Positions 22,924 to 31,850 are shown, counted from the first letter of the stretch. The stretch is 36,512 nt of DNA from Syntrophobacteraceae bacterium (GCA_003165235.1 PLSV01000277.1:37169-73680); one strand, 5' to 3'. Notes: generated by a model not told the origin, from the letters alone. Numbers and translations: made by a program.

Positions 22924-23504
22924 TTCGTTCTTGTTTTAAAAGCCAGCCGTGCCATTTGACATGTCAAAAAACTGAAGGACTCTGTGGAAGCTGAGGAGAG
23001 GTTTTTCGAGCGTGCGTAGGGCTGTGCGAAAAATCGGCCCAGCGCTGTTTCAACTTCCGCCGGGGCTGAAAATAGATCCGGAGAGGCTGAGGTTATTGTT
23101 GCGGCTGCTTCCCACGAACTAGAGATGCTCTCTGGAATTCTGCAATCCGGACTGGTTTCACCCTGAAATTTATTCTCTTCTCTCTGGATTCAGGACTGCT
23201 TTTTGCAATACCAAACTTAGCGGGTTGATTTCCCCCATGGAGAAAACAGCGAATTTTATTTACCTGCGCCTGCCCGGTCCGGCATGAAAATGCCAGGTCC
23301 GTTGTTCAATATAGATGGGACAAGGCTCGGTGAGCAAAAGAAAAATTTTCAAAGTGGGTTGGAAAATGGTATTCGCATAAGGTCTTTCCCTGATATAATA
23401 GGTTTCTCTCCTGGGAGGGGCGTATCTTTTTCAGGGAAACCGAACCAAAATCATGGTGGATCGCCTGCTTGACAAATAGCATGTGGTTATTTAGCCTTAT
23501 TTGA
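22924..23504 (+). pseudogene. DUF72 (YecE-like) protein remnant
   Basis: Translated blocks in three shifting frames follow the order of DUF72 proteins. First LKASRAI-stop-HVKKLKD and EERFFERA (stop at 22957). Then, after a +1 shift near 23015, RKIGPALFQLPPGLKIDPER. Past an in-frame TAG at 23120 the same frame gives LEFCNPDWFHPEIYSLLSGF and TANFIYLRLPGP. Finally, in a third frame, IACLTNSMWLFSLI. These correspond to the family's KaSR-iTH, LfQLPP, FEfR-pSWf, taDFvYlRLHG and NA-L segments. The N-terminal third is missing. With two stops and at least two frameshifts it cannot make the full protein. The assignment is from remembered motifs, without a search. Confidence 0.75.
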
Positions 23505-23679
23505 GAACCTCCAGACGGTGATTTTCCATTCGGAAAACGGATTGGCATTCAAGCCTGGTTTAGCAGATTTCAAAATCCGTTTGTCAATGTCCTCGATTGC
23601 CGGCCAAGGGAAAGTTAATTTCCTCCGTCGGCGCAAGGGAATTTTCTAACTTTTTAGTTGTGTGCGGAAAAGGAAAGGT

Positions 23680-24114
23680 ATGCAGATCGAGTACAAGAAC
23701 ATCGATCCAAAAGTTGTGGTAAGCGAAATCCGAAACGGCAGGTCCCTGGAATCAGTCCAGAAAGTGTTCGGATTAAAATTCAAAAGCGAGGTTCAGGACC
23801 TCTATCTCAAGGGGCTCATGGAATTGGGAGAAATCCCTCAGGTCGCATTCAACAAGACCGCCGCCCCCAGCATCCAGGGTCCGGAGAATCAGGAAAGAAC
23901 CATATTTCGCAAGCGGGAACGGCAAAGGCCTCCGGTGTCAAATCCCATCGTAGTGATCAAAACCGGCAATTTCCGGACGATCGGCCACAGCGGCAGCGTA
24001 ACCCTTAACAAGGCCCTTTTGATCGAGATGCTGGGGTTCGAAGTAGGGGATTCTTTTGAAATCTACAGGGAAGACGATATGGTGGTTCTAAAGAAGGCCC
24101 CGAGTCCTGTCTGA
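23680..24114 (+). CDS. SpoVT/AbrB-domain protein with an N-terminal extension
   Basis: A 144-residue protein. The C-terminal 50 residues (about 90-138: VVIKTGNFRTIGHSGSVTLN, then LLIEMLGFEVGDSFEIYRE) have the swapped-hairpin AbrB pattern in which short strands end in a GD turn, as in antitoxins and transition-state regulators. The N-terminal 55 residues (IDPKVVVSEIRNGRSLESVQ ... LYLKGLMELGEIPQ) look like a small helical DNA-binding or recognition module I cannot name. The middle is a polar linker. The ATG at 23680 follows AAGGAAAGG. No toxin gene is adjacent, so a regulator role is more likely than an antitoxin role. Confidence 0.7.
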   Translation: MQIEYKNIDPKVVVSEIRNGRSLESVQKVFGLKFKSEVQDLYLKGLMELGEIPQVAFNKTAAPSIQGPENQERTIFRKRERQRPPVSNPIVVIKTGNFRTIGHSGSVTLNKALLIEMLGFEVGDSFEIYREDDMVVLKKAPSPV

Positions 24115-24158
24115 GTTAAGCGCAGATTTCCTTTTTCCCAAAGCCCCGCGGATGAGCT

Positions 24159-24794
24159 CTAGATTTTTTTTCTCAGCTTATTCAAGACATGCAGGAAACG
24201 CCACATGGCGGTCAGGTTGGCGCCGAATGCAAGAACCACGAGCACGCCTTTTAGAGCCAAATCCCTTGCCCATGGGCTGGCAAAACCAACGCCGAACAGG
24301 TTTATGAACGGGTTGAGGATCCCGGCGACTCCCAGCAGTATGATTCTCTCTCCTCTCTGGCAGACTCCCACCAGGCATCTTTCGCCCAGTCCTTCGGCTC
24401 GAGCCCTCGTGTAACTCACCATGAGCGATCCGAAAAGGATGAGCAAGATGAGCAGGAGGTAAAAAGGCGTGTGGTAGAAATGGAACCAGATGCCCAGGTA
24501 GATCATGAGTTCGGAGTAACGGTCCAGGACCGAATCCAGGAAGGCCCCGAATTTTTTGTTTTGGCCCGTAGCCCTTGCCAACGAACCATCCAGGGTATCC
24601 AGAAGACCTGTAAGAAGAGTGAACACTCCTCCCAGAAGTGGAACATAAATGAAGAAGAGCCCGGCCAGCATGCTGCTCAAAAGCCCTGCGCAGGTGAGGT
24701 GATTCGGCGTGAGTCTCCAGTCTATGAGCGTGGGAACTATACGCGTTTCAAGAATTTTGTAATAACCGGTTTCGATTGACGTTCCCTTGAGCAT
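24159..24794 (-). CDS. CDP-alcohol phosphatidyltransferase family protein
   Basis: A 211-residue integral membrane enzyme transferring a phosphatidyl group from a CDP-linked lipid to an alcohol. The full signature is visible: DTLDGSLARATGQNKKFG then AFLDSVLDR, matching D-x2-DG-x2-AR-x8-G-x3-D-x3-D. Six or so hydrophobic segments are apparent. The acceptor (glycerol phosphate, inositol phosphate or another) cannot be told. It is distinct from pssA in this window. The ATG at 24794 follows AAAGGG. It converges with the AbrB-domain gene. Confidence 0.85.
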   Translation of the reverse strand: MLKGTSIETGYYKILETRIVPTLIDWRLTPNHLTCAGLLSSMLAGLFFIYVPLLGGVFTLLTGLLDTLDGSLARATGQNKKFGAFLDSVLDRYSELMIYLGIWFHFYHTPFYLLLILLILFGSLMVSYTRARAEGLGERCLVGVCQRGERIILLGVAGILNPFINLFGVGFASPWARDLALKGVLVVLAFGANLTAMWRFLHVLNKLRKKI

Positions 24795-24814
24795 AAGACC
24801 CTTTGACCGGCTTT

Positions 24815-24833
24815 CATCCGGAAACGCCGGATG
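24815..24833 (-). repeat. Hairpin just upstream of the phosphatidyltransferase start
   Basis: CATCCGG and CCGGATG are perfect 7-bp arms around a 5-nt loop. It would sit about 20 nt before the start codon in the mRNA leader, leaving the ribosome site free. Confidence 0.4.
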
Positions 24834-25064
24834 AGTCCAGATACCTCGCAGAGTATGGAGATACCGGGGGTTACTATCATCTACCGACAAGATGGATTAA
24901 CGGACAGGAAAGTTTCCCGTCCGAACCGATGATGGGAAGCAAGGCTATCACTGGATATCAAATTTTGGCTTATAGATCAAACCCAAACAAGGCGATCAAC
25001 CTCGCAGAACGAAGAGCGATCAGGCATTAAGATGCAGGTTTGCAGAATGCCCAGCTTAAGGACC

Positions 25065-26303
25065 CTACGAATCAAAAATAGCCCAGCTCACCAAGGCAAA
25101 GTCGGGGACCTTTACCTGGACCCTCTTCCCTTTAGCCACGTAAGTATCCTGGGGCGCCAGGAGAGCATACGCCAAGCTGCTTCTCAAAAAAGAAATCTTG
25201 TTTCGGCGCTCGGCGGCGTACTGGTGCGGAGCGAACGAGCAAAACCCGCCTCTCATTTCCACAACGCCCTCAACCGCCCGATAAGAGCCTTCTTTTTTTT
25301 TCATCGGGGCCAGTGTGCGGGCATCGAGAGTGAAATCTCCGCGCCCTTTCAAGCCCAGCAAACGCCGGATCACCGGCGCCGCAATCTCTTCATAGACTAT
25401 CCTGCCGGCCCGTGGATTTCCGGGCAAACCCAAAAAAATGCGTCCATTGCCGCTCGCCAGGGCGCTTGCCTTTCCCGGCACAAGGTTGAGCCGGTCGAAA
25501 TGAGTCCTTAGGCCCAGCCTTTTCCAGACCTCCGATATGAAATCCCTGCTCCCTTTACCCATACCTCCTGTTGTAATCACAAGGTCCGCCTCGGCTCTTT
25601 CGAGGCGGGAGCATATTATTCCCGGATCGTCGGGGGCTGCTCCGAGATCGACCGGCGCCCCTCCTCCCACCCGAACAAGATTGATAAAAAGATGGGTGTT
25701 GTTGCAAAAGATTGAGGCGGTTTCGTCGCTGCGGCCCGACTCCCAGAGTTCGTCACCTGTGGCGAGGACCGCCACGCGGGGACGGCGTGTCAAGCGAACC
25801 GCCTGCCTGCCGGTTGCCGCTGCAAGCGCGATCCGGGTAGGGGTGAGCACATCGCCTTCCTCGAGCAGAAGCTCGTCCTGCCTTGCCTCGCTTCCGGGAG
25901 CGATCACCCCCGATCCGGGCCGGAACGGTCCGGTCAACACGAGGCCCTTATCACCGGGCGTGGCTTCTTCATAAGGAATGACCACATCCGCGCCAGCCGG
26001 AAGCACACCTCCGGTCATTATTCGAAAGCACATGCCGCTGTTCGCTTTCTCAGCCTTTTTCCCTGCCGGTGTTTCTCCTCGAGCGATCTCGAGGATTACA
26101 GGTTTATCAGGAGCGGCGGATTCGCTGTCCCCGCTCATCAGGGCGAAGCCGTCCCATTTTGAACGGGGAGTGCCCGGCATGTCCCGGACCGCCGATATTG
26201 ATTCGGCAACCACGCGGCCCAGGGCCGAACCAAGTTCGACCAGCTCCGAGTCGAGCCTTTTCGCCAGGTCCAGCGCGATTTTTTTAGCTTCTTTCAAATC
26301 CAC
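25065..26303 (-). CDS. moeA: Molybdopterin molybdenumtransferase (MoeA)
   Basis: Inserts molybdate (or tungstate) into adenylylated molybdopterin. The domain order fits: N-terminal region with RDMPGTPRSKWDGFALMSGD, the MPP lock IMTGGVLPAGADVVIPYEE, the MogA-like domain VAVLATGDELW ... VITTGGMGKGSRDF, then LPGNPRAG and the C-terminal barrel. The two best-known motifs deviate slightly from the E. coli forms (SKWDGFA for the usual MDGYA; TGGMGKGSRD for TGGVSVGD). This suggests a paralog subfamily. Length is 412 residues. It overlaps mobA by 20 nt and is last of the mobB-mobA-moeA set. Confidence 0.9.
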   Translation of the reverse strand: MDLKEAKKIALDLAKRLDSELVELGSALGRVVAESISAVRDMPGTPRSKWDGFALMSGDSESAAPDKPVILEIARGETPAGKKAEKANSGMCFRIMTGGVLPAGADVVIPYEEATPGDKGLVLTGPFRPGSGVIAPGSEARQDELLLEEGDVLTPTRIALAAATGRQAVRLTRRPRVAVLATGDELWESGRSDETASIFCNNTHLFINLVRVGGGAPVDLGAAPDDPGIICSRLERAEADLVITTGGMGKGSRDFISEVWKRLGLRTHFDRLNLVPGKASALASGNGRIFLGLPGNPRAGRIVYEEIAAPVIRRLLGLKGRGDFTLDARTLAPMKKKEGSYRAVEGVVEMRGGFCSFAPHQYAAERRNKISFLRSSLAYALLAPQDTYVAKGKRVQVKVPDFALVSWAIFDS

Positions 26304-26871
26304 CGATTTCAGCCAGGTCCGAAGGAGTATTTACGTTTTTGAAACTGAGCGCATCCGGGTCCACTTTGCGCCATTCTATCTCGGGAACGGTCCGAATTCT
26401 GATTTTTCGATAAAAGCCTTTCACCTGACGCCTGTCAGGCTCCTCGAGCTCGCGTGCGATTGCAGGGAGGCATCTGCGATTGTACACTGCAAGCAGGGGA
26501 TCATAATAGTCGTTCAATTTGGGAACGACGGCGTCGAACCCTTCTTTGGCGTCAATAATCAGACAGGCCAGTCCAGGAACGAGAAAAGGCATATCGGTCG
26601 CCTTTACAAAGACCCATTCGGCGGGGCTGAAGAGCAGAGCGGTATAAATCCCTCCAAGCGGCCCCTGGCGCTGGATTATGTCCTGGGCCAACATCACTCC
26701 CGTATCCAGGTAGGGTTCGATCACATCTACAACCACCATTACCGGATCGCAAAACGGGCGCAACGATTCAATGGCCAGATCGACAAACCGTTTGCCCCTT
26801 AACTTCTGAAACGCCTTGTTTTTACCAAACCGAAGGCTCCTGCCTCCAGCCAGGACCGCCCCTGTTATCAA
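26284..26871 (-). CDS. mobA: Molybdenum cofactor guanylyltransferase (MobA)
   Basis: Attaches GMP to molybdopterin to form the bis-MGD cofactor. The nucleotide-binding start GAVLAGGRSLRFGKNKAFQKL is the family signature, followed by IQRQGPLGGIYTAL and KATDMPFLVPGL. Length is 195 residues. The start is TTG at 26871, sharing its TTGA with the mobB stop (4-nt overlap), so translation is coupled. The enzyme supplies cofactor for molybdenum/tungsten oxidoreductases such as formate dehydrogenases, none of which is encoded in this window. Confidence 0.9.
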   Translation of the reverse strand: MITGAVLAGGRSLRFGKNKAFQKLRGKRFVDLAIESLRPFCDPVMVVVDVIEPYLDTGVMLAQDIIQRQGPLGGIYTALLFSPAEWVFVKATDMPFLVPGLACLIIDAKEGFDAVVPKLNDYYDPLLAVYNRRCLPAIARELEEPDRRQVKGFYRKIRIRTVPEIEWRKVDPDALSFKNVNTPSDLAEIGGFERS

Positions 26872-27527
26872 TCGTCATCCCCCCGCCTGATGTGGATCGA
26901 AATCGTTCGAGGATTATCCCAACCCCGGAGGCTTGACAGCATCCCTTCTATGCCGCCGAGTACGAAATCTTCGACGAAATCCTTCATTGGCAGTTGTTTA
27001 CCATCGAGTTGAACGAGTATTTTCGGCTTCTTTCTACCCCGAAGATAACGATTTTCAATGAATTCAGCCACCCCTCGCCAATCGGCGAATGAAAACCCCG
27101 GGACCTGCATATCCACCTTATCGTCGGAGACAATGGCGATGAGGTTATCACCCGGGCCGCAAATCGGCTTTGGCTCCAAGACGGAACGGAACACCTCTAT
27201 TTTCGGATAATGCTCTCTCTTAAACCCCTCGGTAATGAGGATATCCTCGGTCCAGAAGAAACGCCCCACAATTTCTTCCAGGCTCATCTCCCGATCCGTA
27301 CGGCGGATCGAGGCAAACTGGTTCGGCGATGAGATGGCTATGACCTGAGCGCCCGCACGTCTTAACCTCCAGGTATCCTTGCCCTCGCGATCCATCTCGA
27401 ACCCGTGTGCGTCGTGCTTGACAGCCCCCACCCGGTACCCTCTTGCGGCCAACTCCGGGATCAGCTTCTCAAGAAATGTGGTCTTACCCGACCCCGAAGC
27501 CCCTACGATCGAAATTACAGGTAACAT
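26868..27527 (-). CDS. mobB: Molybdopterin-guanine dinucleotide biosynthesis protein MobB, with C-terminal extension
   Basis: GTP-binding P-loop protein assisting MobA. VGASGSGKTTFLEKLIPEL (residues 8-26) is the Walker A loop, and VGAVKHDAHGFEMDREGKDT and ILITEGFKREHYPKIEV are MobB signatures. The core is about 165 residues; a further 50 residues (KPKILVQLDGKQLPMKDFVE onward) form an added domain of unknown role. The ATG at 27527 follows AAAGGTG. It is first of the mobB-mobA-moeA operon. Confidence 0.9.
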   Translation of the reverse strand: MLPVISIVGASGSGKTTFLEKLIPELAARGYRVGAVKHDAHGFEMDREGKDTWRLRRAGAQVIAISSPNQFASIRRTDREMSLEEIVGRFFWTEDILITEGFKREHYPKIEVFRSVLEPKPICGPGDNLIAIVSDDKVDMQVPGFSFADWRGVAEFIENRYLRGRKKPKILVQLDGKQLPMKDFVEDFVLGGIEGMLSSLRGWDNPRTISIHIRRGDDD

Positions 27528-27605
27528 TGTGCACCTTTCCTGCGCCATTCATCGATAAGCTGCGCCGCCATTGCAGTTGCTCGTTTCACGATAAAGTTTT
27601 TGTCC

Positions 27606-27631
27606 AACGGATTTGATTTTTCAAATCCGTT
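27606..27631. terminator. Perfect 11-bp hairpin, possible terminator
   Basis: AACGGATTTGA and TCAAATCCGTT are perfect complements around TTTT, between the small His-rich gene and mobB, both on the minus strand. No long T run follows on either strand, so factor-independent termination is uncertain. Confidence 0.45.
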
Positions 27632-27641
27632 CACAAACATC

Positions 27642-27956
27642 TCACAGCTTTGTCCGACTGTCAATCGGCCCGGATGCAGAGTCAATAATGTGAATTATTT
27701 TCATGAAGCTTTCGTTCTGTTCGACGATCTCGGAGGCGATTTGTTCGAGGATCTCGCCCGGCTCCTCGCACCCAGCCTCCCTGGCCCGGCTTGCCCAAAG
27801 CCTGTATGTGCGGGCGTGCTCCTCATTGTGACCTATCCAGTGTTCCACAATTTTTCGGAGTTTCACGATTTCCGAAACGGTCTCCGAGCTTTTCTCGTGC
27901 CCATGTTCTTGCGCATGCGCCTTGTCATGTCCATGTTCCGGATGCCTGTCGTGCAT
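27642..27956 (-). CDS. Small His-rich conserved protein
   Basis: A 104-residue protein. The first 22 residues are rich in His (MHDRHPEHGHDKAHAQEHGH), a likely metal-binding tail. The rest is helical: LRKIVEHWIGHNEEHARTYR, then ASRAREAGCEEPGEILEQIA. The HWIGHNEEHA segment, with evenly spaced His and Glu, is reminiscent of small uncharacterised proteins of anaerobes (I recall DUF8180, without being able to check). It may handle nickel or another metal. The ATG at 27956 has GAGGAG upstream. It precedes the mob operon on the same strand, separated by a hairpin. Confidence 0.65.
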   Translation of the reverse strand: MHDRHPEHGHDKAHAQEHGHEKSSETVSEIVKLRKIVEHWIGHNEEHARTYRLWASRAREAGCEEPGEILEQIASEIVEQNESFMKIIHIIDSASGPIDSRTKL

Positions 27957-28110
27957 AGGTTTACTCCTCAGACTTTATCATAGTCGTATTCAGCCGGTCA
28001 GCCGACTGTCCATGCTTCCCCGCCGCATCGGCGCCGGGCCGCATCAGCGCCCAGCCGCAATTGACCACGGCAGCCTTGTATGATAGCCTTTCGCAAAAGG
28101 AGGGAACAAA

Positions 28111-28914
28111 ATGATTCCTTATCCCAAAATAGACCCTGTCCTGTTCTCCATTGGCCCAATCCATGTGAGGTGGTACGGGGTTATGTACGTCCTGGGCTTT
28201 ATAGGCTCATATTTTCTACTTCAGAAACAGGAACGGTCGAAGCAGATCGGCCTGATCGGCACGGCGGCCCAGGACCTCGTTTTCTATCTGGCGGTAGGAG
28301 TGATCGCCGGTGGCCGGCTCGGCTACATCCTTTTCTACGAATATATGGATCTAACGGCATATATCAAAAATCCGCTGGAAATAATAGCCACCTGGCACGG
28401 AGGGATGTCATTTCACGGGGGTCTTATAGGGTGCGTTATCACGGTGTGGATTTTTTCCAGGCGAAGAAAAATGCCTTTCGCCGCCGTGGCCGACTCGACG
28501 ATTGTGACCTGCCCGGTTGGGCTGGGGCTTGGCCGGTTAGGCAATTTCATAAACGGCGAACTGCTTGGCCACCCCAGCGATCTTCCCTGGGCGATGATCT
28601 ACCCCGGGGGAGGCCCGATTTCGCGCCATCCGACACAGCTCTACGAAGCATTGGCGGAAGGCCTGCTGCTTTTCGTCATAATGTGGCGTTTGCGAAAAAA
28701 ACCATTCAAAGATGGTACGATGGTCGGGCTGTTTCTCGTTTTTTACGGTATCTTCCGGTTTATAATTGAATTTTTCAAGGAGCCCGACCCTCAAATAGGT
28801 TTTCTGTTCACTTATTTTACCATGGGGCAGATCCTGTGCATCGGAATGATCGCAGCCGGCGTCGTTTTGATCCTTTATCTGAATCGTAAAGCGACTGCCC
28901 TGGAGGTAAAATAA
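28111..28914 (+). CDS. lgt: Prolipoprotein diacylglyceryl transferase (Lgt)
   Basis: Inner-membrane enzyme transferring diacylglycerol from phosphatidylglycerol to the lipobox cysteine of prolipoproteins. Motifs include VRWYGVMYVLGFIGSY, GGRLGYILFYE, WHGGMSFHGGLIGC with the conserved His, the signature RLGNFINGELLG, and RHPTQLYEALAEG. Seven hydrophobic segments are apparent. Length is 267 residues, normal. GGAGGG precedes the ATG. It may serve the hemerythrin-like lipoprotein in this window among others. Confidence 0.95.
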   Translation: MIPYPKIDPVLFSIGPIHVRWYGVMYVLGFIGSYFLLQKQERSKQIGLIGTAAQDLVFYLAVGVIAGGRLGYILFYEYMDLTAYIKNPLEIIATWHGGMSFHGGLIGCVITVWIFSRRRKMPFAAVADSTIVTCPVGLGLGRLGNFINGELLGHPSDLPWAMIYPGGGPISRHPTQLYEALAEGLLLFVIMWRLRKKPFKDGTMVGLFLVFYGIFRFIIEFFKEPDPQIGFLFTYFTMGQILCIGMIAAGVVLILYLNRKATALEVK

Positions 28915-28957
28915 CCGGGCCGGCGCCTTCGGGCGCAGCAGCGAAAGAGGAATTGCA

Positions 28958-30871
28958 ATGGCACACGATCAACTTGCCGCTTTACGGCACGATGGTTCAT
29001 CGATTGTTCGCGAATGGCGCCCTCTCTATGAGAAACGAAAGAAGATCGCCCGGAAGGCGCTCGAGGTGATTCGAAGCGGGTTTCGGGTCTTCATGGGGTC
29101 GGGATGCAGCGAGCCGCAACACCTGGCTCAAAGCCTCGAGGAAAGGCTTCCCAACCTCTCGGATGTGGAAATTCTCGACATCCTGAGCGTCGGAAAGCCC
29201 CGGTTCACTGAAGGAGGTTATGACCAGTGCCGCCTGAAGTCATTTTTTGTCGCCTCGGCGACCCGCGAGGCCGTGGCCGAAGGACGCGCAGACTACACGC
29301 CGATAAATCTGTCAGATATCCCGGGGCTGTTTCGCTCAGGCGCCATGCCCATCGATGTCGCCTTGATCCAGGTATCTCCTCCCGACGACCACGGTTTCTG
29401 CTCCTACGGGATAGCGGTGGATACCGTTAAGTCAGCGGCCGAGACCGCCAGGCACTTAATTGCCCAGGTAAATCCCCGGATGCCCCGCACGCTGGGAGAC
29501 TCCTTCATTCACGTAAGCCATATCGACACCTTCGTCGAGCACGAGGAGGAGTTGCTCGAGTTCGGGCTTCCCGTCATGAATCAGATTGCCGTAGATATAG
29601 GTAAGCACGTGGCGGGGCTCGTCGAGGACGGCTCGACCATTCGCGTGGGGGTGGGAAGCATTTCCACCGCCGCTTTGTATGCCCTGGAGGGCAAAAAGGA
29701 CCTTGGGGTTCACGCCGACATGCTTACCGACGCCTACCTGCACCTTGTTAACAAGGGCGTCATCACCAACGCGCGAAAATCTCTGCACCCAGGGAAAATA
29801 ATAGCCAGCTTTTGCCTGGGATCGCGCGAACTCTACGATTTCGTCCATAATAACCCGATGGTGGCCCTCTACCCAATCGATTACACCAACAATTACCTGG
29901 TGATCTCCGAAAATGACAGAATGGTGACCATCAACTCGGGCCTGGAGGTAGACCTCTCAGGACAGGTATGCGCGGACTCGCTCGGGTATGAAATATACAG
30001 CGGGGTGGGCGGGACGATCGACTTTTTGCGGGGCGCCAAGGGTTCACGGGGCGGCAAGACAATAATGGTGCTCCCATCGAGCACCATGGACGCGTCGAAA
30101 TCCAGAATCGTTCCGGCGCTCACCGAAGGCGCAGGGGTGGTCACCACACGCGGCGGCGTAGAATACGTCGTTACCGAATACGGAGTTGCCGGTTTGCAGG
30201 GCAAGAGCCTTAGGGAGAGGGCGCTTGCGCTTATTTCGATAGCTCATCCCGACTTCAGGGAACAACTCATGGAAGCAGCCCACCAGATTAATTACCTGGA
30301 AAAAGACGCCAGACGTTCGGCGACAAGCCGGGCTATCTATCCGCACGATTGGGAATATTATCAAACGTTCATCGGACCGGGCCGCGTATTCTTCCGGCCT
30401 GCCAGATCCACCGATGGACGGACCGTCAAGGAATTCTTCTATTCGCTGCCCAGGGATGAAGCTTACTTCCGGTTTCTTTCACTCATGAAGGTCTTCCCCT
30501 ACTACGATGTCGAAGCGATGGTAAGTCTCGATTATCACATGGAGATGTGTATTCTGGGGTTTGCGGGCGAAATGGGTTCCGAAAGGATCATTTCATTAGC
30601 CCATTATCATCTGGATGATGAAACCATGGCGGCTGAAGTCGATTTTGTGGTGCACCCGGACTATACGCGCAACGGCATTGCAACATCGATGGTTCGCCAT
30701 ATTGCCGAAAAGGGCAAACAGAGAGGCATAAAAACAATCGTTTCATACACGGGAAACGAAGGGGTGTTTGGAGTTTTCCGAAGCCTTGACTACGTGATGG
30801 AAAGCTCGCTGTCGGTCGGCGTCTATGAAATAAGGGTCCGGCTGGACCAGCCGAAACACCTGAATACCTGA
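28958..30871 (+). CDS. Acetyl-CoA hydrolase/CoA-transferase fused to a GNAT acetyltransferase domain
   Basis: A 637-residue two-domain protein. Residues about 25-460 resemble acetyl-CoA hydrolase/4-hydroxybutyrate CoA-transferase (FMGSGCSEPQHLA, VSPPDDHGFCSYGIAVDTVK, VGVGSISTAALYAL, YSGVGGTIDFLRGA). Residues about 500-625 form a GNAT fold with the acetyl-CoA loop VHPDYTRNGIATSMVRHI. Where CoA-transferases of this family usually have the catalytic Glu (HTEM/HSEM type), this protein reads GVHADML with Asp254. It may therefore be a hydrolase, a less typical transferase, or regulatory. The protein could link CoA-ester level to lysine acetylation, which is inference. GAGG precedes the ATG, after a GCGCC-TTCG-GGCGC hairpin. 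Confidence 0.87.
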   Translation: MAHDQLAALRHDGSSIVREWRPLYEKRKKIARKALEVIRSGFRVFMGSGCSEPQHLAQSLEERLPNLSDVEILDILSVGKPRFTEGGYDQCRLKSFFVASATREAVAEGRADYTPINLSDIPGLFRSGAMPIDVALIQVSPPDDHGFCSYGIAVDTVKSAAETARHLIAQVNPRMPRTLGDSFIHVSHIDTFVEHEEELLEFGLPVMNQIAVDIGKHVAGLVEDGSTIRVGVGSISTAALYALEGKKDLGVHADMLTDAYLHLVNKGVITNARKSLHPGKIIASFCLGSRELYDFVHNNPMVALYPIDYTNNYLVISENDRMVTINSGLEVDLSGQVCADSLGYEIYSGVGGTIDFLRGAKGSRGGKTIMVLPSSTMDASKSRIVPALTEGAGVVTTRGGVEYVVTEYGVAGLQGKSLRERALALISIAHPDFREQLMEAAHQINYLEKDARRSATSRAIYPHDWEYYQTFIGPGRVFFRPARSTDGRTVKEFFYSLPRDEAYFRFLSLMKVFPYYDVEAMVSLDYHMEMCILGFAGEMGSERIISLAHYHLDDETMAAEVDFVVHPDYTRNGIATSMVRHIAEKGKQRGIKTIVSYTGNEGVFGVFRSLDYVMESSLSVGVYEIRVRLDQPKHLNT

Positions 30872-30980
30872 ATGAAATTAGCATCGTAACTCCTTGTGCG
30901 CCCGCCTATCCTGCGTGGGGGGGCCATTGACTTCACTGAAATTTTGGGAAAGGCAGGGGGAAACTGCGGAAGCGGCGGAA

Positions 30981-31850
30981 ATGGATCGGCTGGAGCCTCT
31001 CGAAAGACAAATCGCCAAACTGGGGGAAAGAATCGATATCCTGGAGCGCAATATCGAGTATCTTTCCTCGCATGCAAAACACCCGATCGAAGAACTGCTC
31101 TGGCAGCATGGATTTCCGGTCATAAGCCACGGGGGCCAGGCGCAACTTCTCTTCCCACCCAATATCGCCTCTTCATCGCTAGGATACTTCTATCGTATGA
31201 TGAGGCGTTACTCGTTCAGGCTTTTCGTGCGGGACCTCATTCAAATTCCCGAAGGAAACGAACTCGGCGCGCTTACCCGTTACTGCTCCCTGAGGACCGT
31301 TAAGTCTTATCTGGGAATTCTTGCGGAAATGGGGATCGTTTGTCTCACGAACAAAGGGTACAGGCTCCTCAGGAAAGTCCCGAGTTTCGGCCAGACGCTT
31401 GAATGGTACGTGTACGAGGTTCTCAGGCGCGAGTTCCTCTCTCCGGCCCTCTTCAATGTGAAGCTTCAAAATACGAAGTCCGGCGGCGACTACGATGTCA
31501 TTTCCATGGTGGCCGGACACCTCGTCTACGTCGAGGTCAAGTCCTCCCCGCCCCGGGGAGTGGAACACCAGGCAGTCGAGGCATTTCTGGGAAGGCTTCG
31601 CGACCTGGACCCCTCTATAGCCGTTCTATTCGTGGATACCGAACTGCGTATGCGGGACAAACTCGTCCCGCTCCTTGCCGAAGGGCTTGAGCGCGAAGGA
31701 AAGACAGGTCCGGATTGGGCGGTCCTGAGGCTGGTGAACGAAATTTTCCATGTGCGCCATTCCATTTATGTTATAAACAGCCGAAAAGGGGTCTACAGCA
31801 ACCTGCGGACCTGTTTTCGCGATTTTCTGCTTTGGGAAGGCAAAGGGTAG
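30981..31850 (+). CDS. Coiled-coil / winged-helix / predicted PD-(D/E)XK nuclease protein
   Basis: A 289-residue protein I do not recognise as a named family. Residues 1-35 predict a coiled coil (LEPLERQIAKLGERIDILER). Residues about 94-130 look like a winged helix (LGALTRYCSLRTVKSYLGIL, then GIVCLTNKGYRLL). Residues about 165-225 match a PD-(D/E)XK core: SGGDYDVI with Asp170/Asp172, then LVYVEVKSSPP with Glu185-x-Lys187. Together this suggests a DNA-binding nuclease; the target is unknown. The ATG at 30981 is my start; the frame stays open to a TTG at 30894, with another TTG at 30927, so the N-terminus is uncertain. Confidence 0.65.
   Translation: MDRLEPLERQIAKLGERIDILERNIEYLSSHAKHPIEELLWQHGFPVISHGGQAQLLFPPNIASSSLGYFYRMMRRYSFRLFVRDLIQIPEGNELGALTRYCSLRTVKSYLGILAEMGIVCLTNKGYRLLRKVPSFGQTLEWYVYEVLRREFLSPALFNVKLQNTKSGGDYDVISMVAGHLVYVEVKSSPPRGVEHQAVEAFLGRLRDLDPSIAVLFVDTELRMRDKLVPLLAEGLEREGKTGPDWAVLRLVNEIFHVRHSIYVINSRKGVYSNLRTCFRDFLLWEGKG

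Noticed and set aside
23284..23472. 62-residue open frame as a gene
   Set aside because: It overlaps the DUF72 remnant in a different frame and has no ribosome site or recognisable content.
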